Source of the DNA: Eukaryota sp. TZLM1-RC
Taxonomy: Eukaryota; Metamonada: BaSk clade
DNA: 64,000 nucleotides
Reading direction: 5' to 3'
NCBI GenBank assembly: GCA_040285825.1
Contig: JAUPSS010000004.1
Coordinates: 4,905,658-4,969,657 of the forward strand
The position numbers and the translations under genes were made by a program. Below the pieces are notes generated by a model. The model was not told the DNA's origin and searched no databases. It worked only from the letters and a program-made list of their open reading frames with translations. Of this stretch, positions 53,692 to 63,984 are shown in pieces; the stretch's first letter is position 1, and the number at the start of each line of letters is the position of its first letter.

Positions 53692-54629
53692 TGAAATCTG
53701 TTTTTTATACTTATTTAATTCAAAAGAAATAGTTGAAAACTAAAAATCAATTTCCTCAAACTCCACATCTACCATTGAAAATTTACATACAGCATTTTCT
53801 AACCTTGACAAGGTTATTCAGCATTTTTTTCATGAAATCTTCCTAGTAATAACAACGAGGTAGAACAAAGGCTATGCGTTCCTTTAAATATAGAAAATAC
53901 AATTCTATTTGGCCACAAGGCTCAAACCAAATATTCTTCCAGTTCTGTTTTTGACAATAGATGAACATTGATCTATAAAAGTTAATGAAATCATACACAT
54001 TGATTGTTTGAATTTAATTTGGAATTTCCCACGCCCTTTAATGACTACAGGCTTTATTACACTGAAATGTTTAGACAAGTCCAAACCAAATTGAACTAAA
54101 GAACTAAAAAACCAGAGACCAGAAGAATAAAACAGCACTGGGCACTCTATTTAGTGAATTAAAAGCAATATGTTTGACTTGTTTATCTATTTTTTTATTT
54201 TATTTTTTTGCCCACTTTAACATTTGATTCTCCAGGGGATACTGCAGGTCAGATTTTATCAATTCTTTATCAAAATAAAGAGATGCATCATCACACATTG
54301 TGTCTCAAAAACTAAAGAAACTACGATATCAAATTGAGAGCGACAAAGAAGTAGTCAAACCTCATGAAGCTCGATCACTACGAGTACCATCATTTTTGCG
54401 AACTTCCAACATTTGGGCATAAATAAGATTTATGCATAAAATTATTAAGACTTCCAAATTAAAGCAAACAAAGTTAGAAATTTCAACAATGTTGAATATT
54501 GTATCTGGAAATATTATTTGCAGAAATGGGCTAATTAGCTTTAGCCAAACCAAGTTTTACTTCCTAATCGAAGGCTATAGTTCAATTTGATCTGATTAAG
54601 CTGCAAGATTAGAGAAGTTTTCACAAAGA
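53692..54629. other. Intergenic, no supported feature
   Basis: Between divergently placed NADAR and FAM161 genes; short ORFs only, none recognised. Confidence 0.35.
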
Positions 54630-56579
54630 ATGAGATTTATTTGTAAATTCAAAAATCCCACCATTATTGGCGGAAAAGACCACCATCCTACTACTCCATC
54701 ACACCAATCAAAAAGCTCAATGTCATGTAAGTCTCCGGATAAACATCGATTGGTGTCAAAAATAAACTGCTTCAGTGATAACTTTAAACGATTCATACAG
54801 TCTTCCAGGCGACAAGAGACATTCGTACCTGACTCGATCGACTTTCGTCCTCCTCCAAACTCCAAACCTCGTTCGCATTCCACTACAACTAATCTTAATG
54901 AAGAAATGTTGCGTCGAATCAGTGATATTCGCTCACACAACAACGACAGACTTTCCCAACTAACTGATCAATACTCTCAATCTTCCTTTCGACGTTCCCG
55001 TTTGCATGAACTTCATAGATCTCTTCCCAATTTTCCTACTTCCCCACAACCATCCAATGACCATTCTCTCACCCTTCAGCACACCATTAAATGGACCTCT
55101 AGACCTTCTCGATCACAAGTCATGGAAACAGTCGCCAGTGATGCATCTTCTATTGTTTCTCTCAGCGACGAAGAGCAAGAAAGAGAAGTCTGGCTTGAGG
55201 AGGAGGATGAATCATCCATTTTCGAGGATTCAGTTGATTCTGCAGAGAGTCTGGTCATTAGCAGTTCGGAACCTGAAAGTTCACCTAAAGCAAATGATGA
55301 CTATATTATAGAAGAAGAACCAATTATAAGGGAAAGACCAAAAAAGGTCAATATTGAACCTAAATCTCCAAGAATCTCGAGGACTTTGAAAGAATATTTA
55401 GATCAAAAAGAAGAAGAACTTAATCGAGACACTTGTTTTAAAGCTCGTCCTGTTCCAAAGTCAACAAAAAGACCAAAATTCCGCAGGATTCAAGAAGACC
55501 GTCTCCGTAGGTCAATGGAAATCAAACAGAAATCAAAGGAACTCACAAAGGCACGTGAAGCTCCGTTTGCATTAACTCAACGACCTAAAAGAGCCTTTTC
55601 GGCACCTTCTCCCTCAAATTTTCCTTCCATTGATGTAATACCTCCACATAAACCAAAGTTCAAAGCCAAGCCCGTCCCTGAAACCTGTAGAATTCCACTT
55701 TTTGACAATATTATTAATAACCAAGATGAGGAAAGGAAGGCCAGGAAAAAAGAACGTTCAACCAAGCTTTTATCAATGTCGAAACTCCCAAAAAGGATGG
55801 AATTTCATGAGGAATTGAAGAAGGAAGGGGTGGGTAGGAAACCTACTCAATCCAAGTTCAGATTTAAACCAAAGATTAACCGCAAAATTCCTGATTTTGA
55901 TGAATTACAACTTAAATTTAGAAGTTTATTGGATTCAAAAAAGAATGAATTTCAACCAACCGAACCAGTTGAGTTTAATCTTTCTTGTGCAAAGAATAAG
56001 GAATCTGTTATTGAAATGGTCAAGAATGATATATTAAAAGATGAACAAATGCTAAGCGAGAATCGTTGGCCTTATATGGCTCCCAGGACTGCTATCAAAC
56101 CATCCAAAGTTCCCCCAGAATCGATGCCGCCTCCTCAACGGGGTACAATTACTAGCAGTAGTAGGGCTGAAACCACTGCTAAGCGAAGAGAGGAAAAAGA
56201 GTTGAGAGAGCTGGAGTTGAGGAAGGAAGAGGCTGAGCGAAGAAGAAAACATAGGGAAATTACTAAAAAGGTAGCAGCAGCAGTTGTTTTCACCGATGAA
56301 GAATACAGAAAAAGAAACGAACAAAAGTGTAATGAGTTCAAGGAACGTGTAGCTAATGATACAGCTGCTTACATGGCCAGAGTGAGAGAGATGTACGACC
56401 AGCTTGAGACTAGACCTTTTCTGTTTCAGAGATCTTTTGACAAGACGGCGAAGAAGAGTAGCAGGGATTCTGATAGAAAGTCAAGAAAAGTCAAGAAAAG
56501 GGTCAATAATGATGATAGTAGCGATGGTTTGTCTGATTTAGAGCCTACAATTGTTATAGAAGGTGATGATTTGGAATAG
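54630..56579 (+). CDS. FAM161: FAM161-like centrosomal/ciliary protein
   Basis: 649 residues, ATG at 54630, TAG stop. The N-terminal half is Ser-rich and then acidic (LSDEEQEREVWLEEEDESSI). From ~265 on it has the FAM161 (UPF0564) pattern: the repeated block FKARPVPKSTKRPKFRRIQE, KFKAKPVPETCRIPLFDNI and FRFKPKINRKIPDFDELQLK, each K-x-R/K-P-V/K-P type. The SAPSPSNFPSID and APRTAIKPSKVPPESMPP stretches lie between and after. A long charged helix follows (RREEKELRELELRKEEAERR), and the C-terminus is basic then acidic. Vertebrate FAM161A is a microtubule-binding protein of centrioles and connecting cilia. Together with ODAD4 it supports a flagellated organism. Confidence 0.75.
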   Translation: MRFICKFKNPTIIGGKDHHPTTPSHQSKSSMSCKSPDKHRLVSKINCFSDNFKRFIQSSRRQETFVPDSIDFRPPPNSKPRSHSTTTNLNEEMLRRISDIRSHNNDRLSQLTDQYSQSSFRRSRLHELHRSLPNFPTSPQPSNDHSLTLQHTIKWTSRPSRSQVMETVASDASSIVSLSDEEQEREVWLEEEDESSIFEDSVDSAESLVISSSEPESSPKANDDYIIEEEPIIRERPKKVNIEPKSPRISRTLKEYLDQKEEELNRDTCFKARPVPKSTKRPKFRRIQEDRLRRSMEIKQKSKELTKAREAPFALTQRPKRAFSAPSPSNFPSIDVIPPHKPKFKAKPVPETCRIPLFDNIINNQDEERKARKKERSTKLLSMSKLPKRMEFHEELKKEGVGRKPTQSKFRFKPKINRKIPDFDELQLKFRSLLDSKKNEFQPTEPVEFNLSCAKNKESVIEMVKNDILKDEQMLSENRWPYMAPRTAIKPSKVPPESMPPPQRGTITSSSRAETTAKRREEKELRELELRKEEAERRRKHREITKKVAAAVVFTDEEYRKRNEQKCNEFKERVANDTAAYMARVREMYDQLETRPFLFQRSFDKTAKKSSRDSDRKSRKVKKRVNNDDSSDGLSDLEPTIVIEGDDLE

Positions 56580-57270
56580 TTTTGTATTTATTTGTAAATT
56601 TATTCAATTTTTGAGCTGAAATGATTTACACACAGCAGAAGGAAGCATGCTCTGTCGTTGCTTAGGCAACTAAAGGGCAAATGCATACAATTTGATATTA
56701 TGGTTGAAATCAAATCAACCAGATTAATACAATGGACAACAGCAAAGAAATCAGATAGCAGAAAACGCAGAATTTTTTTAGATGATGTTGCTGTTTTTGA
56801 TTGTTTCGGTTCAAATATTTCAAAACAAGTTGTTGACGTTAAATTATCAACATAGATAGAAGAAACCTCCGTCCACAAAAACTCGTGCTGATTCGCTAAC
56901 GACACGTGTTAAACGAACTGAATCTCAATTCTCAAATCGAATGGTTCACCAATTCTTTGTTTGTGGCATAAGATGTTTGTTTTTCTTTTTGAATGAAGAA
57001 ACAAAAAAGTCCTCTTAGTCGCTGTGTCTTTAATCTTGATCAATAGTGGATAAATATGCCTTTCACATAACCACAAAACAAAATTTTCTATTTACAATCA
57101 ATATGTAATTCTGAGCTAGTAACACTTTACAGTTAACAACCATGAAGCTTTTATCATTCTTTTCCATCAGACAACCATTTCCCTTGCACAAAACCATATG
57201 AGAATTTGAAGGCTTGGGAATCAAAAATCATTATCCTCAAAATTAGTATCACTGAAGTTCATCTGAAACG
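56580..57270. other. Intergenic, one doubtful short ORF
   Basis: A 51-codon ATG frame at 56703-56855 (MVEIKSTRLIQWTTAKKSDS) has no recognisable family. A TCATCT motif lies 6 to 11 bases before the ATG of the following gene. Confidence 0.3.
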
Positions 57271-58581
57271 ATGGACACTCTTCTCCAAAAGGTACTTCCA
57301 TTGAGCTCATTGTCCACCCTTTCTCCACAATGCCAGAAATTACTCCACTCCATTAGAATTGGCAGAGATGTTCAGATTTCCATACACCCTTCCACCACTG
57401 ATCATATCTTCAAGGAAATACTTGCAGTTCTTTTACTAGGTGCACTCGATAAAGCCAGTGTCTTTCTCAACAAGCTCAATCATCCCCAAATCGCAGTTGT
57501 TTCTAACCTCGCTGATCCACATGACCAATTTCTCTCCTCCTTTTTGTTATCCCTCTCGTCACACTTAAGTATCTCGGATGGTACCTCTTCTGCACCTGTA
57601 GTGGTCATGTCCATGGACGATGTTGCGTTTGATCCATTTCTTTTGTCATGTATACAGATTTTCATTTATATAGATTTCAACACCAAACCACTGAGTGACC
57701 AACAATCTATCAATTTGAACAACATTTTGTCTTGTCTTCCAAGCAGTAGGGTTGGTAGACAGACTGTTTCTGTCCATCCTGAATCAGTGAGTTGTATTTG
57801 CAATTCATTTTACCCGGAAATTTACAACTTTACACATCATAAAACTAAATGGCTCAATGTTGGTTTTATAAAAAATCTGTCTAATTCCATTGCAAATATA
57901 ATTGGCGAAACGGGAGCTATATTCTGCTTGGTTGTTGTGTCAACCAGTAGAGCATCTGCCTTGAAAGATATAAAGTTCAGTTTGTACGAAAAGGGGTTTC
58001 CCACTGAGGTTGGGGTTGGGGTACAAGGAGAGGTGCTTAATTGCAATGCTAGAGTGTTACTGCTCCATGAGAAGGAGCTTGACAGCCTTTCTGTTGACAT
58101 GTTTGACGTTGGGGTTGTCGTCGGTATTGTAGAAGAAGAGACAGTGAAGAAGATGGAGAGTCATGTTAGAGATTGTGGTTATATAGTTAGCCTAGCAAAG
58201 GAAACCGAAGCTCGAAGTATGAACAAAGTCTTTTTTGATCTAAACATTGATGTAGGTAATGCTTCTGTTCTTGGTTGTCCTGAGCTAGATATTCCTCAAG
58301 CCTATCCTTCCACTGATCACTTTTTGTCAATGGTTATGCCTACAGGTTTGGGTTTGGCAACCATATGTTCCCGATTCAATGCCTTTGTTGTGCTTCGGCA
58401 AAAGTCTAATTCTGATGTGGCCAAAATAGATCTGGATAGTTTGATTTACTTTTATAACTTATTAGATTCACAGTTTGCTGGTTCAATGACTCAAGACCCA
58501 TTGGAGTGCGGTGGAGTTCGGTGCACATGTAATGATCCTCCAATAGAATGCTGGGTGATACCAATAAATGAGACTGTTTGA
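57271..58581 (+). CDS. Hypothetical protein, 436 aa
   Basis: ATG at 57271, TGA stop. Alternating hydrophobic strands and helices (VVVMSMDDVAFDPFLLSCIQ, AIFCLVVVSTSRASALKDI, VLGCPELDIPQAYPSTDHF) suggest an alpha/beta fold. The C-terminus holds closely spaced cysteines (LECGGVRCTCNDPPIEC). No signal peptide is seen. I considered a diphthamide-synthesis (DPH2-like) protein because of the GCPELD segment, but the family's metal-binding cysteines are not at the expected places. It lies 160-200 bp upstream of the next gene on the same strand, without overlap. Function unknown. Confidence 0.75.
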   Translation: MDTLLQKVLPLSSLSTLSPQCQKLLHSIRIGRDVQISIHPSTTDHIFKEILAVLLLGALDKASVFLNKLNHPQIAVVSNLADPHDQFLSSFLLSLSSHLSISDGTSSAPVVVMSMDDVAFDPFLLSCIQIFIYIDFNTKPLSDQQSINLNNILSCLPSSRVGRQTVSVHPESVSCICNSFYPEIYNFTHHKTKWLNVGFIKNLSNSIANIIGETGAIFCLVVVSTSRASALKDIKFSLYEKGFPTEVGVGVQGEVLNCNARVLLLHEKELDSLSVDMFDVGVVVGIVEEETVKKMESHVRDCGYIVSLAKETEARSMNKVFFDLNIDVGNASVLGCPELDIPQAYPSTDHFLSMVMPTGLGLATICSRFNAFVVLRQKSNSDVAKIDLDSLIYFYNLLDSQFAGSMTQDPLECGGVRCTCNDPPIECWVIPINETV

Positions 58582-58779
58582 GTGTTGCCTAATTTTATTT
58601 TGATTTATCAGTTTGTTGTCTCTGTTTGAGAAACATATGAGACTATTTTAAAATTACCAAATTTGTTGTAAATAAACCAAGAAAAGCTTGTGAATATACA
58701 AAAGTTACAATTGGGTGATCTGTCAAAACACTGATATCTCTTGGAAAATTTGATTTTTTGGATCAAAGTGCATTATTCA

Positions 58780-60918
58780 ATGCGTCATCAGCACACTGTA
58801 GGTGTTCCCTACCTCATTTCCCAGTATTTCAAGAAAAGAAATACCAGTTCTGAGGCGTCACACAAGTTTCAAACAGCAATCTGTTCGATACTTAAAGGTA
58901 ATGTACTTGTCGGATCTAGGAAGCCGTTGAGGAACAAACCAGAATGGGTTACTCCCGAAGTTGCCAATGGTGGGTTTGCCACAGGTAATTGTGAAGCTGG
59001 TGGTCCTCTTCGTCCATATGAATACCAATATGCCACAGAATTCCTTGCACTGACTGATGAAGACAACGGCATCTTGAAACAGCTTCCAGAGCATGATGTA
59101 CGCATTCTTGCAAACTCTTATTTCCTCACAGAGAATGGTCTAGCCCATCTGAAACAACTTTATCAAAACAAGTCCTATTATTGTAACACTATGGAAGAAG
59201 CAGCTTTGCTCTCTTTCTATTTACTTCACCGGCATGATTGCGATGCAGATCTTCTACTATTGGAACAAATAAGTCCTTTTTTTCCGGAGTTACGCTTCTT
59301 TCCTCAGCCCTGTGAACCTCTCCACCTCGATCTCTCAACTCCCAACGCTTTTGTCTACACTGTAGCCGATGTAGAACATATGCTGAGCCAAATGGAAGTC
59401 AAGCCTTCTTATCAACGAAAAGCGGATGCTATTCATTATACCCTGCCTGTGATTGACACCCTGGTGCACCTAGCTCTTGAGACACGTGACTCTGACAACG
59501 TTCCATTTAGGCAAGTGACCACTGTATCAACGCATTTGTACCATTTATTGGAGGATTTATATTCAAAATTACCTCCGGAACAACGAAATTGTAAAAGATT
59601 ACGAAAAGGGTATAAGCCTTTTCTAATTGCTACTCAAACCTTGTTTCAAGGATTCCCGGATTCGGTCCCAGACTCGGTCATCAAGCATGTACAAATGGTT
59701 CTGGCTGGCATTGCCAAGAAACGTGGACTACCTGGATCAAGACAACACGAGGATTTGCGAAAAGGGCAAGAAAAACTGAGTAGAGGGGTGAATGAATACA
59801 AGTCAAGACTTTTAAGCACCAGAATCAGTTTAAATGAGTTTATTCCCACATTTGGCATTCCTAAATCAGGTTTACAAGCCTTTGAAGATGGCCCTGGAAT
59901 GTTCTTTAAAGTTATTAAAAGGGCCATGATCACTTCTGTTCAGGAATTGTTTGATGCTGGCTTAATCAACAGTGCAGAACAACTTTCCCGGATTGCTAAT
60001 CAGTTGTTGGTTTATTCCAAGATTTCCTCCTATAAAGATGAATCAGTAAAGTATTTGATGTTTCAACTATACCATGCTTTTGAACGTCGAAGATCTCTTT
60101 TGCTGCTCAATTTGGAAGGGCAGGTCAGGATTGAGGAAGTTCCTCATTTTCAGAAGCTTTTGGACCATTTAGACATGGCAGAAGTTTTAATTCAGAGACA
60201 AATGCAAGAATTTGATGCATGTAAATTGGTTTTGAGAGCTTATTTGGAAAGATTTCCATTTACTCAACTGCCTAATAAGTTCATTTCTGCTCTTAAGCAG
60301 TTCTCAATTAATAATTCCCAGCTCTGTTTAATACCAGAACTAGCTGTTGATATTTTCGAAAATGGTTTTTCCCCAAACTTTCTCAGAGCAGTTCATGTCA
60401 CTGTTCCTCGGATCAGAAACACTTTATATGCAAAGTATTATAAGGTTGATTGTGACGAACTTTCTGCTGTCAATGATCCGCGTGATTTGTACAAAATATG
60501 TGAAAGAAGAGCTTCCACGTTTTCGTCTCAATCTCGGTCATATACTGTTCGAAATGGCAAAATTATTGAACAAGTCTATATTCTAACTACTTTTAATCTT
60601 GCTGAAATAATTGGTGTTTTTGATTTCAACCCAAAGGTCCTTGCACGGGCTTGTTTAAATTGTGTCAGTTTTCTATGTGGAACTCATCTCGAGACCGAGG
60701 TGTCCAAAAGTGTTCACAAGAATGCAGCTTATTGTTTTAGACAACTGCTCTTCTTTTTTTCATCCATTCCAAACAATTTGAAAGAGTCGGTGACCAATTC
60801 TATGATTGGAACAGTGAGGGGAAACCCAAAAACCAAGGACTCTGATCTGGAGTTACTGTTAGTTGATGTGTTTTGTAAAAATTGTCGAAGTTCCAATCCA
60901 ATGTTTCTTGGTTGGTAG
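58780..60918 (+). CDS. Hypothetical protein, 712 aa, possible 27-nt intron
   Basis: First ATG of the frame at 58780; the open frame extends upstream only with non-ATG codons. The product is mostly helical. N-terminal part GNVLVGSRKPLRNKPEWVTP and VANGGFATGNCEAGGPLRPY. A middle basic segment IAKKRGLPGSRQHEDLRKGQ is followed by FGIPKSGLQAFEDGPGMFFK, and the C-terminal third has paired cysteines (ACLNCVSFLCG, FCKNC). After six codons a GTAGGT...TTCCCAG stretch of 27 nt (58798-58824) could be an intron of the same kind as in the SDR gene; it is in frame and stop-free, so both readings are possible. No family recognised. Confidence 0.75.
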   Translation: MRHQHTVGVPYLISQYFKKRNTSSEASHKFQTAICSILKGNVLVGSRKPLRNKPEWVTPEVANGGFATGNCEAGGPLRPYEYQYATEFLALTDEDNGILKQLPEHDVRILANSYFLTENGLAHLKQLYQNKSYYCNTMEEAALLSFYLLHRHDCDADLLLLEQISPFFPELRFFPQPCEPLHLDLSTPNAFVYTVADVEHMLSQMEVKPSYQRKADAIHYTLPVIDTLVHLALETRDSDNVPFRQVTTVSTHLYHLLEDLYSKLPPEQRNCKRLRKGYKPFLIATQTLFQGFPDSVPDSVIKHVQMVLAGIAKKRGLPGSRQHEDLRKGQEKLSRGVNEYKSRLLSTRISLNEFIPTFGIPKSGLQAFEDGPGMFFKVIKRAMITSVQELFDAGLINSAEQLSRIANQLLVYSKISSYKDESVKYLMFQLYHAFERRRSLLLLNLEGQVRIEEVPHFQKLLDHLDMAEVLIQRQMQEFDACKLVLRAYLERFPFTQLPNKFISALKQFSINNSQLCLIPELAVDIFENGFSPNFLRAVHVTVPRIRNTLYAKYYKVDCDELSAVNDPRDLYKICERRASTFSSQSRSYTVRNGKIIEQVYILTTFNLAEIIGVFDFNPKVLARACLNCVSFLCGTHLETEVSKSVHKNAAYCFRQLLFFFSSIPNNLKESVTNSMIGTVRGNPKTKDSDLELLLVDVFCKNCRSSNPMFLGW

Positions 60919-61109
60919 GTTGCCTGAGTTTGTGTTCGTTGTAAATATAAATATTTTTTCATGAAATTTTTTAAACTTGAAGTAGCAAAATCAGACAAAG
61001 ATTGTATTGAATCACGAATATCATATTTTTTGAGGAAAACCAATTTTTGATAAAATGTACAAAATTGCTGTAAATTCAGATTCATTTATTTTATATTATT
61101 AATTCATTC
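60919..61109. other. 3' flank
   Basis: No feature recognised. Confidence 0.3.
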
Positions 61110-61470
61110 TAAAAAAAGTCTAATGATCAATACCTTCAGCAGAGGCTCTTTCATACACGATATTCATGCATTTTGTGCCTTATTGAAAACAGTGTCTCTA
61201 ACCGCATCATGTAATAAAGAACGATAAGATATCAATTTTCAACAATTCAGAGCATGGCGCAAAGTGAGTTGAAATGAATTCGAACAAATTCATTTTTCTT
61301 TTGATAATAATTGATTAATGGGAATATTCTAGAAAATTCAAAAGCATTATTTTTTTTTGAATGCAGCTTTAGTCAAATTCAGTAATAAATTGAATCCAAC
61401 GCCACCAAGATGAACATCAGAAAAATTGGGTATTTCAAAATTGTGGAATCATTAAAAACATTGAAAATGC
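61110..61470 (-). mobile_element. LINE fragment M
   Basis: ttcagcagaggctctttcat, aaaacagtgtctctaac and agcatggcgcaaagtgagttg match 22297-22490 of copy C. Upstream on its strand HLGGVGFNLLLNLTKAAF corresponds to YGGLGWTKASILTSCAF of the RT thumb. Covers thumb to CCHC linker, with stops. Confidence 0.6.
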
Positions 61471-62323
61471 CTAAAATTCTATACATGTTTTTGATTCACT
61501 TTACCAAATTCAGCTAACCTACCATGTACAACATTATACGGATTCAATCAAAATCGATAGGGGAATTGTTTCTTGCGCACAAAATTTCAGCTTTGTTTGA
61601 CCATTTTGGTAAATTTTGTTCTCTGTTGACCCAAACATTATCTTATCCACATTCAACATTCAGGAGAAGTATTCAGTTGATCACCTTTTGAGAAGAACTC
61701 TTCTACAAGGAACATTTTCTTAGCCAGGTCATTTTGTTGTTGATGTAGTAACATCAGCAGGTTCATAAACCAAAAAATCAGTACGTTGATGTTAGTTTGT
61801 TATGCTTCTTTTCTTCAATTTTATTCATTTAATGTACACCTACCTAATGTACACCTACCATTAAATGTAGACCTATAAAATTTACCCTACAATATCACAC
61901 ACTCTGATTAATTATGTTCATCTATACCTTTGTTCAAGATGCTAAATTTAAAATAGTAGTGGAAACGTAAATACAAAATATGCATAAACATATAAATAAT
62001 TCTATTTCCCCTGTATGGTCCCAAATAGATGAGTGCTATAACCTCATCTGCTTCTTCCCTATTTATTTGATGAGAAATCCATTCACCAATGTTTGGCGAC
62101 GCTTCCGTTGTTGATACTCTTGACGCAACTGAAATATTACATTTTGGATATTGTTTTGTTAGGGTGAAAAAAATTGGTTTTATAGGAACAAATATTTAAA
62201 CTCCCATGATCAGCTGAAACCTGGGAGCTCATCATTGAATAGTAATATTATTATTTCAATCAACAGTAATGAAACATCCAATGATAATATTAACACCATT
62301 GCAGATAAGGAGATTATTTCAGG
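61471..62323. other. Intergenic, no supported feature
   Basis: AT-rich; ACCTACCTAATGTACACCTACC short direct repeats near 61840-61860; no gene. Confidence 0.35.
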
Positions 62324-62911
62324 TAGGATTGTCCAAGTTCAGCTCTATTCAGTTCAGAAAACCCTTAGGAACCTGATCTGAACCGAACCGCTTCCGAACC
62401 GGCAATTCATATCAGTGAAATATTTGATTTTATCTATTCTTCAAATAATATAAACTAACTAATTGAACATTATTTCCATTCCTTTCAAAAAGACATATAG
62501 ACTCAACACTTTTTTTACTCAAAGAAGCTCTGTATTCTGTAGTCGTACGATCAGCTGAGCTAAACAACTGGTCACATGCAACAGAAATAGCTTGGATAGA
62601 AAACAATTACTTTGCAAGAGTCGACCAATTTGGAAATCTACCTGTATTATATTTTCACCACTGGGGAGGGTCATCAAAATGACAAATAATCTCTTCTGCT
62701 TCATTTGATTTGATTACTAACAGGTAATTTAGTATCCTGTAGTTAACTTTTAATAGTAGGGTCTTTGTATGAATGAAATCAACACAAATAACTGAGAACA
62801 TTTATTGCTGTTTCATTTAGTATTACTACATGTATTGGACTGGTTCAAACTGGTTTGGAACCTGAATCTAATATTAGTGAACCTGGACTGAACTGACATT
62901 CGACAGCCCTA
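62324..62911 (-). mobile_element. hAT-5, internally deleted, with TIRs and near-perfect TSD
   Basis: 588 bp. The left end TAGGATTGTCCAA and the right end (inverse) TAGGGCTGTCGAA are imperfect TIRs. Flanks ATTTCAGG (62316-62323) and ATTTCAAG (62912-62919) are an 8-bp duplication with one difference. Inside, the minus strand still encodes an hATC tail with two stops: KYNTGRFPNWSTLAK and SVACDQLFSSADRTTTEYRA. GGTTC/GAACC motifs repeat near both ends. It ends 62 bp before the next start codon. Confidence 0.8.
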
Positions 62912-62973
62912 ATTTCAAGAGATTACATATATAGAGGGACCAATAATATTTGGCATATTGTCAACACCAATCA

Positions 62974-63984
62974 ATGAGTTCCAGCAATGAGTCCGCTTAC
63001 ATTCCTCCCCACCTACGTAACGAGAAAAGATCATCTTCTCCGCCTCTACGTACTTTGGATGATTTAGCTCAACACAAAAACTGTGTTGATCACTTGATCG
63101 ACATACTAAGACTTCCCACTGTAGATGATGTTCTGTCTTGGGGAAAATTTCCCGCCGACGTTGTCCAAAGTATTGAAGAATTTATTGACTTCACATGTCC
63201 TCAACAGAGACAACAGCTAGTGGAGAAAGTAGACAAAGATCAAGATTTGATGAAAAACAATCATGGTCGATTGGGACAGGCCTATCCCAACGCGTTCAGA
63301 CACTCTACCTCAAGGAATTTGTACATGCGGAAGTACTGTCATTATCATGCTGAAAATGCCATTGAAAGAGCTGTCGTTTTATCTGCTGAAGGAAAAGACT
63401 ATGATAAATCCGAGTTATCAAGGAAATGTTTGCTCTCTGTTTTTATGTGTTTTGCTGTCCAAAGAAACATTAATGCATGCCGTGGGACTACGCAAATACC
63501 AGAACCTGCACTTATTAACATGATGATCGCCCATGCCGTTCTAGCATTATCCAGATCCATCATCAGAGATATCCTCATTCAAACAAGAATGAATGATTTC
63601 TCGTGTTTTCAGAATCTGGTACATGATGTGGTCGACATTATGATGAAACTCAAAAGCTTGGAAGTACCTCGTGGAGATGGGTTTCAAACTGTTGGATCAA
63701 TTTTGGATGAAATGAATTATCAAATCGACCTCAATGGTGTGTTATGCTACTGCATTATTTCTTGTTTAAATGGACGTTTGCAGTCCACTGTGACAGAATT
63801 TTTTGAAGAAGAAAGAAAAGAGGACAATATGTTTTTATTGTCAAGTTTCTTCAAAACTCTGGCTCTTTGGTTTTCAGAAATGGGACAACCAGTGGAAATT
63901 CCAACCTCTGATCAACTTAGATCTTGTTTGCGTTCAAAGAAGCCATTAGTACTTGAGTTTATCTCCTTCCTAACGAATGAATAA
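62974..63984 (+). CDS. Hypothetical protein with YIPPHLRN-like N-terminus
   Basis: 336 residues from the ATG at 62974; the frame is open a little farther upstream but only with non-ATG codons. The N-terminus SSSNESAYIPPHLRNEKRSS resembles the Y-I-P-P-H-L-R-N tag at the N-terminus of several eukaryotic RNA-binding proteins and helicases (for example DDX3), where it can bind eIF4E. The rest is helical (LDDLAQHKNCVDHLIDILRL, SELSRKCLLSVFMCFAVQRN) and has no helicase or RNA-binding motif. A translation or RNA-related role is only a hint from the tag. The promoter region must lie within or beside the hAT-5 relic ending at 62911. Confidence 0.7.
   Translation: MSSSNESAYIPPHLRNEKRSSSPPLRTLDDLAQHKNCVDHLIDILRLPTVDDVLSWGKFPADVVQSIEEFIDFTCPQQRQQLVEKVDKDQDLMKNNHGRLGQAYPNAFRHSTSRNLYMRKYCHYHAENAIERAVVLSAEGKDYDKSELSRKCLLSVFMCFAVQRNINACRGTTQIPEPALINMMIAHAVLALSRSIIRDILIQTRMNDFSCFQNLVHDVVDIMMKLKSLEVPRGDGFQTVGSILDEMNYQIDLNGVLCYCIISCLNGRLQSTVTEFFEEERKEDNMFLLSSFFKTLALWFSEMGQPVEIPTSDQLRSCLRSKKPLVLEFISFLTNE

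Noticed and set aside
57271-58581. DPH1/DPH2 diphthamide synthase
   Set aside because: Superficial GCPELD resemblance only; the three family cysteines and overall blocks are not found.
58741-58779. Upstream TTG start for the 712-aa gene, and similar TTG starts at 543, 19039 and 62950
   Set aside because: Eukaryotic nuclear genes start at ATG; the next in-frame ATG gives a sensible N-terminus in each case.
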